DNA of 64,000 nt from Pseudomonas putida. GTDB taxonomy: Bacteria > Pseudomonadota > Gammaproteobacteria > Pseudomonadales > Pseudomonadaceae. Under the pieces are notes generated by a model. The model saw only the letters and a program-made list of their open reading frames with translations. It was not told the DNA's origin and did not search any database. The DNA lies in the NCBI RefSeq assembly GCF_003228315.1, contig NZ_CP029693.1:620001-684000 (forward strand). Reading direction: 5' to 3'. The position numbers and the translations under genes were made by a program. This document shows, piece after piece, positions 17,979-27,861 of the stretch (position 1 is the stretch's first letter; every line of letters begins with the position of its first letter).

Positions 17979-18908
17979 TTATCGGTAACTGATACCCGGT
18001 GTCGCAGTGCTCACGCGGGTGCCAGCCTTGCCTTGAACGATCGCTTCGATGTCCGACAGCGAACCGATCACGGCGACTCTTCCAGTATGGCGGGCGAATT
18101 CGCTGGCTGCCTGAACTTTGGGGCCCATGGAACCGGCGGCGAAGCCAAGGCGTTCGAGTTCGTCGGGGTGAGCCTGGGCGATGGCTTTCTGGGTCGGCTT
18201 GCCGTAGTCGATGAAGGCGGCGTTGACGTCAGTGGCGATCACCAGCAGATCGGCTTCCAGCTGTTCGGCCAAAAGCGCCGAGCACAGGTCCTTGTCGATC
18301 ACCGCTTCCACGCCTTCGAGCTTGCCGGGCGAGGTGTACATGGTTGGAATACCGCCACCGCCGGCGCAGATCACAATGCTGCTTTTTTCCAGCAACCACT
18401 TGATCGGGCGGATCTCGAAAATGCGCTTGGGTTTGGGGCTGGCCACCACGCGGCGATATTTATCGCCATCGGGGGCAATCGCCCAGCCTTTTTCGGCGGC
18501 GAGTTTTTCAGCATCGGCCTTGGAATACACCGGGCCGATGGGTTTGGTCGGGTTCTTGAACGCCGGGTCGTTGGCATCGACTTCGACCTGGGTCAGCAAG
18601 GTGGCGAAGGGCACTTCGAAGTCCAGCAGGTTGCCCAGTTCCTGTTCGATGATGTAGCCGATCATGCCTTCGGTTTCGGCACCGAGCACGTCCAGCGGGT
18701 AAGGGGTTACCGAAGTGTAGGCCGCCGCTTGCAGCGACAGCAGGCCGACTTGAGGGCCATTGCCGTGGGCGATGACCAGTTGGTTGCCGGGATGGATCTT
18801 GGCGATCTGTTCGGTGGCGATCCGGATGTTGGCGCGCTGGTTGTCAGCGGTCATCGGTTCACCCCGGCGAAGCAGGGCGTTACCGCCCAGAGCAACGACG
18901 ATACGCAT
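17979..18908 (-). CDS. arcC: Carbamate kinase
   Basis: 309 residues, normal for the family. It begins [16 protein letters not shown], the amino-acid-kinase glycine loop, and has the nucleotide/carbamoyl motifs [22 protein letters not shown] and [19 protein letters not shown]. It makes ATP and bicarbonate plus ammonia from carbamoyl phosphate and ADP, the energy-yielding last step of the arginine deiminase pathway in the cytoplasm. It is the last gene of arcDABC. A REP doublet of a separate class lies in the 146-base gap after arcB. Confidence 0.97.
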   Translation of the reverse strand: MRIVVALGGNALLRRGEPMTADNQRANIRIATEQIAKIHPGNQLVIAHGNGPQVGLLSLQAAAYTSVTPYPLDVLGAETEGMIGYIIEQELGNLLDFEVPFATLLTQVEVDANDPAFKNPTKPIGPVYSKADAEKLAAEKGWAIAPDGDKYRRVVASPKPKRIFEIRPIKWLLEKSSIVICAGGGGIPTMYTSPGKLEGVEAVIDKDLCSALLAEQLEADLLVIATDVNAAFIDYGKPTQKAIAQAHPDELERLGFAAGSMGPKVQAASEFARHTGRVAVIGSLSDIEAIVQGKAGTRVSTATPGISYR

Positions 18909-18936
18909 GATGCAAGTCCTTTCAGAGTTCGGTGAT

Positions 18937-19026
18937 CCTGTGGGAGCAAGGCTTGCCCGCGATGGCCGTTACGCGATCAGTCAGATCAACCTCGTCGTTC
19001 ATCGCGGGCAAGCCTTGCTCCTACAG
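18937..19026. repeat. REP doublet of a second class, inside the arc operon
   Basis: Inverted copies of GGGAGCAAGGCTTGCCCGCG at 18941-18963 and 18999-19022, a core different from the GAGCGAGCCTGCTCGC type used elsewhere in the window. It lies between arcB and arcC and would form a stable stem in the operon mRNA. Confidence 0.92.
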
Positions 19027-19054
19027 GTTTTTGTGGCGGCCGAGCTGACAGCGC

Positions 19055-20065
19055 TTACAGATCAGCCAATGTCGACACCAGAATCGCCTTGATGGTGTGC
19101 ATGCGGTTTTCCGCTTGCTCGAAGGCGATGCAGGCTGGCGACTCGAACACGTCATCGGTCACTTCGATGCCGTTCTTCAGGTGTGGATATTGTTCGGCAA
19201 TCTGTTTGCCGACCTTGGTATCGCTGTTATGGAAGGCCGGCAGGCAGTGCATGAACTTGGTGCGTGGGTTGCCGGTGGCTTTCATCATCTCGGCGTTGAC
19301 CTGATACGGCAGCAGTTGCTGGATGCGCTCGGCCCAGGCTTCCACCGGTTCACCCATCGACACCCAGACGTCGGTGTGGATGAAGTCCACGCCCTTGACG
19401 GCCACTTTCGGGTCTTCGGTCAGGGTGATGCGGGCACCGCTTTCTTCCGCGTATTTTTTGCAGCGCGCCACCAGGTCGTCCGCTGGCAGCAGGGCTTTTG
19501 GCGCACAGATGCGCACGTCCATGCCGAGCTTGGCGCCGATCAGCAGCAGCGAGTTGCCCATGTTGTTGCGGGCATCGCCCAGGTAGGCATAGCTGATGTC
19601 GTGCAGCGGCTTGTCGGAGTGTTCGCGCATGGTCAGCACGTCGGCGATCATTTGCGTCGGGTGGTATTCATCGGTCAGGCCGTTGAACACAGGGACCCCG
19701 GCGAACTTGGCCAGTTCTTCGACGATTTCCTGCTTGAAGCCGCGATACTCGATGGCATCGTACATGCGCCCCAGTACGCGGGCGGTGTCCTTCATGCTTT
19801 CCTTGTGGCCGATCTGCGAGGAGTTGGGGTCGATGTAGGTGACGTTGGCACCCTGGTCATAGGCGGCCACTTCGAAGGCGCAACGGGTACGGGTCGAGGT
19901 CTTTTCGAAGATCAGCGCGATGTTGTTGCCCTTGAGGTGCTGCTGTTCGGTGCCGGTGTATTTGGCGCGTTTCAGGTCGCGCGACAGGTCCAGCAGGTAG
20001 CGCAATTCGCGAGTGGTGTGGTGTTCCAGGCTCAGCAGATTGCGGTTATGAATATTGAACGCCAT
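19055..20065 (-). CDS. arcB: Catabolic ornithine carbamoyltransferase
   Basis: 336 residues. The carbamoyl-phosphate site SxRT is present as [14 protein letters not shown], and the ornithine/citrulline site as [10 protein letters not shown] near residue 270. Length and position between arcA and arcC identify the catabolic enzyme, which splits citrulline with phosphate to ornithine and carbamoyl phosphate. In pseudomonads this form is a large allosteric oligomer; that is family knowledge, not seen here. It is separated from arcA by 67 bases. Confidence 0.97.
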   Translation of the reverse strand: MAFNIHNRNLLSLEHHTTRELRYLLDLSRDLKRAKYTGTEQQHLKGNNIALIFEKTSTRTRCAFEVAAYDQGANVTYIDPNSSQIGHKESMKDTARVLGRMYDAIEYRGFKQEIVEELAKFAGVPVFNGLTDEYHPTQMIADVLTMREHSDKPLHDISYAYLGDARNNMGNSLLLIGAKLGMDVRICAPKALLPADDLVARCKKYAEESGARITLTEDPKVAVKGVDFIHTDVWVSMGEPVEAWAERIQQLLPYQVNAEMMKATGNPRTKFMHCLPAFHNSDTKVGKQIAEQYPHLKNGIEVTDDVFESPACIAFEQAENRMHTIKAILVSTLADL

Positions 20066-20132
20066 TTCGGATCTCCTAAGGTTTTGGCCAGGCCGCGCCT
20101 CCCGTGGGACAGCGCGGCCACAGGTTGATGGG

Positions 20133-21389
20133 TTAGTAGTCGATCGGATCGCGGATGATCGGGCAGGTCATGCAGTGACCGCCGCCACGGCCGCGACCGA
20201 GTTCGCCGGCGCTGATGGTGATGACTTCAACACCCGCCTTGCGCAGCAGGGTGTTGGTGTAGGTGTTGCGGTCGTAGCCGATGACCACACCCGGTTCCAC
20301 AGCCACCACGTTGTTACCGTCGTCCCACTGTTCACGTTCGGCGGCGAAGCTGTTGCCACCGGTCTGTACGACGCGCAGTTCCTTGAGGTTGAGGGCCTTG
20401 GCCACCACGTCGAGGAAGTGGCTTTCTTCGCGGCGGATGTCGATGCCGCCTGGCTTGCTTTCGTCCGGGCGCAGGGTAAAGCCGACGATCTGGTTCACCA
20501 CTTCCGGGAAGATGGTCACCAGGTCGCGGTCGCAGAAACTGAACACGGTGTCCAGGTGCATCGCCGCGCGGGATTTGGGCAGGCCGGCGACCACGACTTT
20601 TTCCACGGCCTTGTTCTTGAACAGGTTGATTGCCAGTTGACCAATGGCCTGGCGGGACGAGCGTTCGCCCATGCCGATCAGGACCACACCGTTGCCGATC
20701 GGCATCACGTCGCCGCCTTCCAGGGTCGAAGCGCCGTGATCCTTGTCCGGGTCGCCGTACCAGATCTGGAAGTCGGCGTTGGTGAATTGCGGGTGGAATT
20801 TATAGATGGCGGTGGTCAGCAGGGTTTCCTGGCGGCGCGCCGGCCAGTACATGGGGTTGAGCGTCACGCCACCGTAGATCCAGCAGGTGGTGTCGCGGGT
20901 GAATTGGGTGTTGGGCAGTGGCGGCAACAGGAAGCTGGAGTTGCCGAGGAAGTCGCGGAACATCTGGATCGCTTTGCCGCCGAACGCATCCGGCAGGTCA
21001 TCGCCCGACACGCCGCCAATCAGGAACTCGGCGATGTGGCGAGGTTCCAGGCTGCGCAGCCAGGAGTCCACTTCATTGATCAGGCCCACCCCGACGGTAT
21101 CGGGGGTGATCTTGCGTGAAAGAATCCAGTCGAGTGCTTCGGGAATGGCGACGATGTCGGTCAGCAGATTGTGCATTTCAACCACATCGATTCCGCGTTC
21201 ACGCATCTTGGTGACGAAATCGAAATGGTCGCGCTTGGCCTGGGCGACCCACAGCACATCGTCGAACAGCAATTCGTCGCAGTTGTTCGGGGTCAGCCGC
21301 TGATGGGCAAGGCCTGGGGAGCAAACCATGACTTTGCGCAGTTTGCCGGCTTCGGAATGAACGCCGTACTTAACTTTTTCCGTGGTCAT
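20133..21389 (-). CDS. arcA: Arginine deiminase
   Basis: 418 residues, the same length as the well-studied pseudomonad enzyme. The nucleophile is Cys406 in [14 protein letters not shown], and the other catalytic elements are visible ([36 protein letters not shown]). It hydrolyses arginine to citrulline and ammonia in the cytoplasm and opens the pathway that feeds ATP synthesis when oxygen is short. It follows arcD after 30 bases. Confidence 0.98.
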   Translation of the reverse strand: MTTEKVKYGVHSEAGKLRKVMVCSPGLAHQRLTPNNCDELLFDDVLWVAQAKRDHFDFVTKMRERGIDVVEMHNLLTDIVAIPEALDWILSRKITPDTVGVGLINEVDSWLRSLEPRHIAEFLIGGVSGDDLPDAFGGKAIQMFRDFLGNSSFLLPPLPNTQFTRDTTCWIYGGVTLNPMYWPARRQETLLTTAIYKFHPQFTNADFQIWYGDPDKDHGASTLEGGDVMPIGNGVVLIGMGERSSRQAIGQLAINLFKNKAVEKVVVAGLPKSRAAMHLDTVFSFCDRDLVTIFPEVVNQIVGFTLRPDESKPGGIDIRREESHFLDVVAKALNLKELRVVQTGGNSFAAEREQWDDGNNVVAVEPGVVIGYDRNTYTNTLLRKAGVEVITISAGELGRGRGGGHCMTCPIIRDPIDY

Positions 21390-21419
21390 TTCAGTGTTCC
21401 TCCAGATAAAAAGCAGTTG

Positions 21420-22847
21420 TTACAAGGTCAGGAAGCCGTCGTAGAGTCCGTAGGCCGCCACCAGGGCGCCTACGACCACTGCGGCGAAAATCAGCTTCTC
21501 GACGTGGGTGAATACCGGTTGTTTGAGTTCCAGCTTGGCCTTGGCGAACAGGATCACGCCGGGCGCATAGAGCAGGGCGGACAGCAGCAGGTATTTCATG
21601 CCGCCGGCATAGATCAGCCAGATCGCATAAATCAGCGCGATCGCTCCGATGAACAGGTCCTTGCTGCGCTCGGACGCCGCGTTCTCGTAGCTTTCGCCGC
21701 GCACCGCCAGCAACAGTGCATAGGCCGCCGACCACAGGTAGGGCACCAGGATCATCGAGGTGGCGAGGTAGATCAGCGACAGGTAGGTACTGGCCGAAAA
21801 CAGCGTGATGATGAGGAACAGCTGGACCATCGCGTTGGTCAGCCACAAGGCGTTGACCGGCACGTGATTGGCGTTTTCCTTGCGCAGGAACTCCGGCATG
21901 GTGTGGTCCTTGGCGGCGGCGAACATGATTTCCGCACACAGCAATACCCACGAAAGCAGCGCACCGAGCAGGGAGATGATCAGGCCGACGCTGATCAGTA
22001 CCGCGCCCCAGTCACCGACCACATGCTTGAGCACCGCGGCCATCGACGGGTTCTGCAGCTTGGCCAGTTCCGGTTGGGTCATGATCCCCAGTGACAGCAC
22101 GTTGACCAGCACCAGGAACAGCAACACGGTGATGAAGCCGATCACGGTGGCTCGGCCGACGTCGCTGCGTTTCTCCGCCCGTGCCGAGAAAATGCTCGCG
22201 CCTTCGATGCCGATGAACACCCACACGGTGACCAGCATCATCTTGCGCACCTGGTTCATCACGCTGCCCAGATCCGGGTTTTTCACCCCCCAGATGTCGG
22301 CGGTGAAGATGTCCAGTTTGAAGGCGAAAATCGCGATCAATACAAACAGCAGCAGCGGTACGATTTTGGCAACCGTGGTCACCAGGTTGATGAATGCCGC
22401 TTCCTTGATCCCCCGCAGCACGAGGAAATGCACGGCCCAGAGCAAGACCGAAGCGCCAATGATGGCGGCCACCGTGTTGCCTTCGCCAAAGATCGGAAAG
22501 AAGTAACCCAGGGTGCTGAACAACAGCACGAAATAGCCGACGTTGCCCAGCCAGGCACTGATCCAGTAGCCCCAGGCTGACGAGAAACCCATGTAGTCAC
22601 CGAAGCCGGCCTTGGCGTAGGCATAAACCCCGCCATCCAGGTCAGGCTTGCGATTGGCCAGGGTCTGGAACACGAAAGCCAGGGTCAGCATCCCGACCGC
22701 GGTGATGGCCCAGCCGATCAATACCGCGCCTACGTCCGCACTGGCAGCCATGTTCTGGGGCAGCGAGAAAATCCCCCCGCCGATCATTGAACCGACCACC
22801 AGTGCAACCAGTGCACCTAATCGCAACTTTCCGGGAGATTCAGACAT
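21420..22847 (-). CDS. arcD: Arginine/ornithine antiporter
   Basis: 475 residues with about 12-13 membrane segments, of the APC superfamily. It starts SPGKLRLGALVALVVGSMIGGGIFSLPQNMA, the substrate-binding unwound helix of the family. As first gene of arcDABC it would exchange external arginine for the ornithine made by ArcB, at no energy cost. An ANR/FNR-type box lies 62 bases upstream (22909-22922), consistent with low-oxygen induction. A close paralog lies divergently at 23266. Confidence 0.96.
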   Translation of the reverse strand: MSESPGKLRLGALVALVVGSMIGGGIFSLPQNMAASADVGAVLIGWAITAVGMLTLAFVFQTLANRKPDLDGGVYAYAKAGFGDYMGFSSAWGYWISAWLGNVGYFVLLFSTLGYFFPIFGEGNTVAAIIGASVLLWAVHFLVLRGIKEAAFINLVTTVAKIVPLLLFVLIAIFAFKLDIFTADIWGVKNPDLGSVMNQVRKMMLVTVWVFIGIEGASIFSARAEKRSDVGRATVIGFITVLLFLVLVNVLSLGIMTQPELAKLQNPSMAAVLKHVVGDWGAVLISVGLIISLLGALLSWVLLCAEIMFAAAKDHTMPEFLRKENANHVPVNALWLTNAMVQLFLIITLFSASTYLSLIYLATSMILVPYLWSAAYALLLAVRGESYENAASERSKDLFIGAIALIYAIWLIYAGGMKYLLLSALLYAPGVILFAKAKLELKQPVFTHVEKLIFAAVVVGALVAAYGLYDGFLTL

Positions 22848-22908
22848 TGGTTGACTCCATTGTGCGAGAAGAGAGAAAGCAGACTATTTCCATTCGCTGT
22901 TCAATCGA

Positions 22909-22922
22909 CTGACCTGGATCAA
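22909..22922 (-). promoter_or_regulatory. ANR/FNR box of the arcDABC promoter
   Basis: On the minus strand the sequence is TTGATCCAGGTCAG, matching the FNR-family consensus TTGAT-N4-ATCAA at 8 of 10 positions. Its centre is 68 bases before the arcD ATG, so a -41.5 placement would put the transcript start near 22874, with a weak -10-like TAGTCT around 22881-22886. Anaerobic control of arc by ANR is established in pseudomonads. Confidence 0.75.
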
Positions 22923-22987
22923 TGGCATGCGACTGCGGACTAAATGACTGGCTGTTAATATTTCGTGCAGTCATTCGATCACCGCAA

Positions 22988-23006
22988 AAGCCTTTTCCAG
23001 AGGCTT
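22988..23006. promoter_or_regulatory. Inverted repeat in the arcD/arcD-paralog intergenic region
   Basis: AAGCCT (22988-22993) and AGGCTT (23001-23006) pair perfectly around seven bases. It is one of several dyads in the 418-base divergent region 22848-23265, which is AT-richer than its surroundings. Role unknown. Confidence 0.3.
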
Positions 23007-23026
23007 GGCTTTAATGTTGCAGATAC

Positions 23027-23052
23027 AACTGAATGTTGACGTTAGTTCAGTT
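23027..23052. promoter_or_regulatory. 7-bp inverted repeat, candidate operator for the arcD paralog
   Basis: AACTGAA (23027-23033), twelve bases, TTCAGTT (23046-23052) form a perfect dyad. A second dyad, AGTGGC (23068-23073) with GCCACT (23092-23097), lies just downstream. No ANR box is seen on the side of the second transporter gene, so these are the best candidates for its separate control. Confidence 0.35.
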
Positions 23053-23265
23053 TTCTTTGTTGTAAAGAGTGGCTTTTTGCTTTTTGGATCCGCCACTGGA
23101 AAAGCAACCGTTCGAAGTAAATGAACTATTTAGTTATTGCGATTGGCTATAAGAATTTCAGTTGGCCATTAGCGCAAATGGGTTATTACGCTATCTTTCA
23201 GACTGCTTGTTACATTCACGCGACGGTTCCGCAACGTCAGTCTTACCGTGGGGGGAGACGCCAGT

Positions 23266-24693
23266 ATGTCGCAGCCGACACAGAAGCTTCGCTTGGGGGC
23301 GCTGATAGCGCTGGTGGTCGGTTCAATGATTGGTGGCGGGATCTTTTCCCTGCCCCAGAACATGGCGGAACGGGCCGAAGCCGGTGCCGTTCTGATCGGT
23401 TGGGGGATTACGGCGGTGGGCATGTTGACCCTGGCGTTCGTGTTCCAGACCCTGGCCAATCGCAAGCCGGAGCTCAACTCCGGTGTCTATGCCTACGCCA
23501 AGGCCGGTTTCGGCGATTACATGGGCTTCTCGTCCGCTTGGGGCTACTGGATCAGTGCCTGGTTGGGCAACGTCGGTTATTTCGTTCTCTTGTTCAGCAC
23601 CCTGGGTTATTTCTTTCCGGTCTTTGGCCAGGGCAACACCCCGGTGGCCATCGGTTGCGCCTCGGTTTTGTTGTGGTCGGTTCACTGGCTGGTCCTGCGC
23701 GGTATCAAGGAAGCAGCCTTCATCAATCAACTGACCACGGTTGCCAAGGTCGTGCCACTGATCATGTTCATCGTGATTGCCGCCGTGGCCTTCAAGGCCG
23801 ATATCTTTACCCGCGATATCTGGGGACGCGCCAACCCCAGCTTCGGCAGCGTGATGGACCAGGTGCGCAACATGATGCTGGTGACTGTGTTCGTGTTCAT
23901 CGGTATCGAGGGGGCCAGCGTCTACTCGGCCCGGGCGGAAAAACGTTCGGATGTCGGCCGGGCTACGGTCATCGGTTTTATCGGCGTGTTGGCGCTGCTG
24001 GTGATGGTGAATCTGTTGTCGCTGGGCATCATGAGCCAGCCGGAACTGGCCACGTTGCAGAACCCGTCGCTGGCGGCGGTGCTTGAGCATATTGTCGGCC
24101 CGTGGGGCGCCTTGCTGATCAGTGTCGGCCTGGCCATTTCACTGCTGGGCGCCTTGTTGTCGTGGGCCTTGCTGTGCGCGGAAATTCTCTTCGCCACGGC
24201 CAAGGACCGGACGATGCCTGAGTTCCTGACCCGGGAAAATGCCAATCACGTGCCGGTTAACGCGCTGTGGTTGACCAACATCATGATTCAGCTGTTTTTA
24301 CTCATCACACTGTTTTCCGCCGGTACCTATACCAGCCTGATCTACCTCGCCTCCTCGATGATTCTGGTGCCGTACCTGTGGTCGGCGGCTTATGCGGTGC
24401 TGTTGAGCGGGCGCGGTGAAACCTACGAGCAGGCCTCGGGACAACGGACCAAGGATTTGCTGATCGGCGCCATCGCCCTGGGCTATGCGGTATGGCTGTT
24501 GTATGCCGGCGGGGTGAAGTATCTGCTGCTGTCGGCATTGCTCTATGCGCCCGGGGTGATCCTGTTCGCCAAGGCCAAGCGCGAGCAGGGCCAGCCGCTG
24601 TTCACAAACATCGAGAAGGGCATTTTCGCCTGCGTCATCGTTGGCGCGGGGTTGGCAGCCTATGGGCTGTATAGCGGTGTGCTGTCGCTGTAA
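23266..24693 (+). CDS. Second ArcD-like arginine/ornithine antiporter
   Basis: The ATG at 23266 follows GGGGGAGA and gives 475 residues, the same length as ArcD. The two proteins align end to end with very high identity (both have LRLGAL.ALVVGSMIGGGIFS, the same GFSSAWGYWISAWLGNVGYF segment and the same VPVNALWLTN), so this is a paralog. It is divergent from arcDABC and lacks the ANR box, so it may serve aerobic arginine/ornithine exchange or another basic amino acid or diamine. A CGTTTCA/TGAAACG hairpin lies just after the stop (24704-24725). Confidence 0.93.
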   Translation: MSQPTQKLRLGALIALVVGSMIGGGIFSLPQNMAERAEAGAVLIGWGITAVGMLTLAFVFQTLANRKPELNSGVYAYAKAGFGDYMGFSSAWGYWISAWLGNVGYFVLLFSTLGYFFPVFGQGNTPVAIGCASVLLWSVHWLVLRGIKEAAFINQLTTVAKVVPLIMFIVIAAVAFKADIFTRDIWGRANPSFGSVMDQVRNMMLVTVFVFIGIEGASVYSARAEKRSDVGRATVIGFIGVLALLVMVNLLSLGIMSQPELATLQNPSLAAVLEHIVGPWGALLISVGLAISLLGALLSWALLCAEILFATAKDRTMPEFLTRENANHVPVNALWLTNIMIQLFLLITLFSAGTYTSLIYLASSMILVPYLWSAAYAVLLSGRGETYEQASGQRTKDLLIGAIALGYAVWLLYAGGVKYLLLSALLYAPGVILFAKAKREQGQPLFTNIEKGIFACVIVGAGLAAYGLYSGVLSL

Positions 24694-24703
24694 GCGTCAC
24701 GGG

Positions 24704-24725
24704 CGTTTCAAACTACACTGAAACG
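24704..24725 (+). terminator. Weak hairpin after the arcD paralog
   Basis: CGTTTCA (24704-24710) pairs with TGAAACG (24719-24725) around an 8-base loop, 11 bases past the stop codon. No T-tract follows, so termination is uncertain. Confidence 0.35.
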
Positions 24726-24763
24726 GGGCTGAAAAAGCGCCCGCGTCCAGCGAGGTTGGACCC

Positions 24764-25426
24764 ATGCAAAGCACTGGCGATAAAAAGCGGGCACGCGTAC
24801 TCGATCCGGTCGAGCGCGCCACGGAAGTGATTTTCGGCCTGCTGATGGCCATGACCTTCACTTCAACCATCAGCGTCGTCACCACCGACCAGGAAGCCGA
24901 GCGGGTGATGATGATCGCCGCGCTGGGCTGCAACCTGGCCTGGGGGTTGGCCGACGCGGCGATGTATTTGCTGCGGGTGGTGATCGAACGCAGTCGCAAT
25001 CGCACCTTGCTTGCCAGCCTGCACAGTGATCCCGATGCGGTCGCCGGGCAGGCGCTGGTGGCCGACGCGCTGCCACCGCGTATCGCCACGGCGGCCGGCA
25101 CCGAAGGGCTGGAAATGCTCCGACAGCGTTTGCTCCAGGCGCCGGCCAAGAGCCTGTCGCCACGCCTGGGCCTGGACGATTTCAAGGGCGCGTTCGGGGT
25201 TTTCCTGTTGGTGGTGTTCTCGACATTTCCCGTCGTGGTGCCGTTCATGCTGGTGGCGCAGACGGCCCTGGCCGTGCGCGTATCCAACCTGGTTGGCGTC
25301 GGGATGTTGTTTGTGGCCGGGTGGGTGCTGGCCCGTTACGCGGGCCTGAAACCCTGGCTGGGGGCGTTCGCCCTGGCTATCGCCGGCACCTTGCTTGTAT
25401 CCGCAATCATCGCACTCGGTGGCTAA
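24764..25426 (+). CDS. VIT1/CCC1-like integral membrane protein
   Basis: 220 residues with about five membrane segments arranged as two N-terminal (IFGLLMAMTFTSTISVV; MIAALGCNLAWGLADAAMYLL) and three C-terminal (FGVFLLVVFSTFPVVVPFML and two more) around a soluble middle section of about 80 residues. This layout and the GxxxAxADAxMYLL motif resemble VIT1/CCC1 metal transporters, but the canonical DG(L/I) start of helix 1 is replaced by FGLLMAM, so iron or manganese transport should not be assumed. It stands alone between arcD2 and ppk2. Confidence 0.55.
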   Translation: MQSTGDKKRARVLDPVERATEVIFGLLMAMTFTSTISVVTTDQEAERVMMIAALGCNLAWGLADAAMYLLRVVIERSRNRTLLASLHSDPDAVAGQALVADALPPRIATAAGTEGLEMLRQRLLQAPAKSLSPRLGLDDFKGAFGVFLLVVFSTFPVVVPFMLVAQTALAVRVSNLVGVGMLFVAGWVLARYAGLKPWLGAFALAIAGTLLVSAIIALGG

Positions 25427-25474
25427 CCCGCCACGTCCTCTGATCACCTGTCAGTCGTCCGCATTCGTGAGGTA

Positions 25475-26299
25475 ATGAACATGGCAAAAGGCAAGAAAGA
25501 CTCGAAGAAGCAGCCTGAAGAAGAGAAGAAATTGAGCAACAAGGACTATCTGGCCGAGTTGCGTCTGTTGCATGTCGAGCTGGTGAAGATGCAGGAATGG
25601 GTCAAGCAGGAGGGCATCAAGATCTGTGTGATCTTCGAGGGCCGTGACGGTGCGGGCAAGGGCGGCACGATCAAGGCGCTGACCGAACGGGTGAGCCCGC
25701 GGGTGTTTCGGGTGATGGCGCTGCCTGCGCCGACCGACCGGGAAAAGAGCCAGATGTATTTGCAGCGCTACCTGCCACACCTGCCGGCGGCCGGTGAAGT
25801 GGTGATCTTCGATCGCAGTTGGTACAACCGCGCGGGCGTCGAGCGGGTGATGGGATTTTGCACCGAAGAGCAGGCCGACAAATTCCTCAAGTCAGTCCCG
25901 TCGGTGGAGCGCGCGATTGTCGAGTCCGGGGTGATCCTGCTCAAGTACTGGCTGGAAGTGAGCGAAGAAGAACAGACCCGCAGGCTTGAAGCGCGGATCG
26001 AGGACGGGCGCAAGATCTGGAAACTGTCGCCCATGGACCTGAAGTCCTACAGCCGCTGGTACGACTATTCCCGTGCCCGTGACGAGATGTTCAAGGCCAC
26101 CGACACCGAATACGGACCGTGGCTGGTGGCCAACTCCAATGACAAGCGACGGGCACGGCTGAACATCATCAGCGATCTGCTAAGCCGCATTCCCTACAAA
26201 AAAGTGCCGCGTGAAAAGGTGATCCTGCCCAAGCGTCAGAAGCCGGGGTCGTATCGTGAGCCGGATTATCCGTACCGGCATATCCCCGAGAAGTTCTGA
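25475..26299 (+). CDS. ppk2: Polyphosphate kinase 2
   Basis: 274 residues. After a Lys-rich head come the PPK2 marks: Walker A FEGRDGAGKGGTIKALTERV (about residues 50-69), the GDGAGKGGT core followed by RVFRVMALPAPTDREK, Walker B VVIFDRSWYNRAGVERVMGF and the lid arginines in SEEEQTRRLEARIEDGRKIWKLSP-type sequence. The enzyme moves phosphate between polyphosphate and nucleotides in the cytoplasm; one-domain forms like this phosphorylate (d)NDPs or NMPs. The second ATG two codons in is also possible. A REP doublet follows. Confidence 0.95.
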   Translation: MNMAKGKKDSKKQPEEEKKLSNKDYLAELRLLHVELVKMQEWVKQEGIKICVIFEGRDGAGKGGTIKALTERVSPRVFRVMALPAPTDREKSQMYLQRYLPHLPAAGEVVIFDRSWYNRAGVERVMGFCTEEQADKFLKSVPSVERAIVESGVILLKYWLEVSEEEQTRRLEARIEDGRKIWKLSPMDLKSYSRWYDYSRARDEMFKATDTEYGPWLVANSNDKRRARLNIISDLLSRIPYKKVPREKVILPKRQKPGSYREPDYPYRHIPEKF

Positions 26300-26310
26300 A
26301 CACCCTCTGA

Positions 26311-26415
26311 CCTGTAGGAGCGAGCCTGCTCGCGATGAACCCCGGAACACCGCGGGGTGACAGGTGCCCAACGTCTTCGTTGGCGACCATCGCGAGCAGG
26401 CTCGCTCCTACAGGG
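26311..26415. repeat. REP doublet (BIME), subtype A, minus orientation
   Basis: Inverted REP cores at 26311-26337 and 26389-26415 with the conserved middle segment read on the minus strand. It separates the convergent ppk2 and efflux genes. Confidence 0.95.
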
Positions 26416-26423
26416 CATCCGGG

Positions 26424-27860
26424 TCAGTTATGACCCGAAGCTGTCAGCTCATCCGCCTTGCCCACCCAACCCCCGCCCGTGGCCTTGTACAAATCGACCA
26501 TCGAGGTAAACACCTGGCCCCGGGTGCGGGTGTAGTTGATTTCCGCGTCGAACAGGCTGCGCTCGGCGTCGAGCACTTCGATGTAGCTGGTGTAGCCGTT
26601 GTCATAACGCAGCCGCGCATAGTGGGCGTAGCTGCGCAGCGCTTCGACCTGACCGGCCTGGAAGTCCATCTGTTCGCGGCTCTTGCTGGAGGCGACCAGG
26701 GCGTTTTCCACATCGCCGAATGCCGACTGAATGGCTTTCTGATAGGTCAGCAGGGTTTGTTTCTGGAAGGCTTCGGCCTGTTTGACCTGCCCGGCAATTG
26801 CGCCGCCGGTGAAGATCGGCATGCTCCCCGCGACGCCATAGGACCAGGTGGCGGCGGGGCCGGTGAACAGGTCCGAAAGCTGGTTGCTGACCGAACCGAG
26901 CAGCCCGGTCAGGGAAATGGTCGGGAAGTACTGGGCCTTGGCCGCGCCGATCTGGGCATTGGCCGAGATCAGGTTCAGCTCGGCCTGGCGCAGATCGGGC
27001 CGGCGTTCCAGCAAGTCCGAAGGCAACCCGGCAGGCACCGTCGGCAGCGTCAGTTGCGCCAGGGTGCGTCCGCGCAGGATAGGGCCCGGGTTGCGCCCGA
27101 GCAGAATCGCCAGCAGGTTTTCCTGTTGCGCGACCAGAGGCTCGAATTGCGCTACAGAAGCGAGGGTCCGCTGGTACTCGGAGAGGTTCTGCGCCAGCTC
27201 CATTTCCGAAATGACCCCGGCATCGAAGCGCTTCTTGAAGATGTCATAGGAGTCACCGCGCACCTTGGCCGTGGTGCGGGCGATTTCCAGCTCCCGATCC
27301 AGATCGCGCAGGGTGATGTAACTGGTGGCCACCGACGACACCAGGCTGAGGATCACGCTGCGCCGTCCTTCTTCGGACGCCAGCAGGTCGGCGCGGGCCG
27401 ATTCGTTGAGGCGCCGCAGTCGGCCCCAGATATCCATCTCCCAGTTCACGCTGAGCAGGGCCTGATAATTGTTGAACACCGGATCGACCGATGAATCCAG
27501 CGGCACCGGGCCGTTGTCCCGTGGCGAGCGAGTGCGCTGCCCCTGGGAATTGAGCCCGACCTGCGGGTAGTACAGGGAGCGGGTTTCAACATAACGTCCC
27601 TGGAATTCCTCGACCCGCGCAGCGGCGATCTTGATGTCCTTGTTCTCGAGCAGGGCGCTGCGGATCAGCTCGTTGAGCACCGGGTCCTGAAACTGTTCCC
27701 ACCACAGCGTGTTCGACAGGTCCCTGGCTTCCTTGTCCGCATAGCGGTAGGCCGCCGGGGTATCAATGTTCGGCGCCTGATAATCGGGGCCAACCATGCA
27801 ACCGGCCAGGCTCACCCCCAAACCCAGACTCAACCACAACGGGAAAGAGTTCTTGCGCAT
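26424..27860 (-). CDS. Outer-membrane efflux lipoprotein (OprM/NodT family)
   Basis: The ATG at 27860, after GAGGGG at six bases, gives 478 residues; an upstream frame overlaps the permease and is rejected. The signal peptide ends in the lipobox LAGC, followed by MVGPDYQAP, the classic start of OprM-type channels. Two outer-membrane-efflux repeats follow (NKDIKIAAARVEEFQGRY and the equivalent RPDLRQAELNLISANAQIGAAKAQYFP). It forms the trimeric exit duct of the pump encoded upstream. It is the last gene of the MFP-RND-OMF operon, starting just past the permease stop. Confidence 0.95.
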   Translation of the reverse strand: MRKNSFPLWLSLGLGVSLAGCMVGPDYQAPNIDTPAAYRYADKEARDLSNTLWWEQFQDPVLNELIRSALLENKDIKIAAARVEEFQGRYVETRSLYYPQVGLNSQGQRTRSPRDNGPVPLDSSVDPVFNNYQALLSVNWEMDIWGRLRRLNESARADLLASEEGRRSVILSLVSSVATSYITLRDLDRELEIARTTAKVRGDSYDIFKKRFDAGVISEMELAQNLSEYQRTLASVAQFEPLVAQQENLLAILLGRNPGPILRGRTLAQLTLPTVPAGLPSDLLERRPDLRQAELNLISANAQIGAAKAQYFPTISLTGLLGSVSNQLSDLFTGPAATWSYGVAGSMPIFTGGAIAGQVKQAEAFQKQTLLTYQKAIQSAFGDVENALVASSKSREQMDFQAGQVEALRSYAHYARLRYDNGYTSYIEVLDAERSLFDAEINYTRTRGQVFTSMVDLYKATGGGWVGKADELTASGHN

Positions 27861-27861
27861 C

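Noticed and set aside
23121..24086. 321-codon frame overlapping the second arcD gene
   Set aside because: Shadow in another frame of a gene with 475 well-aligned residues and a good ribosome binding site.
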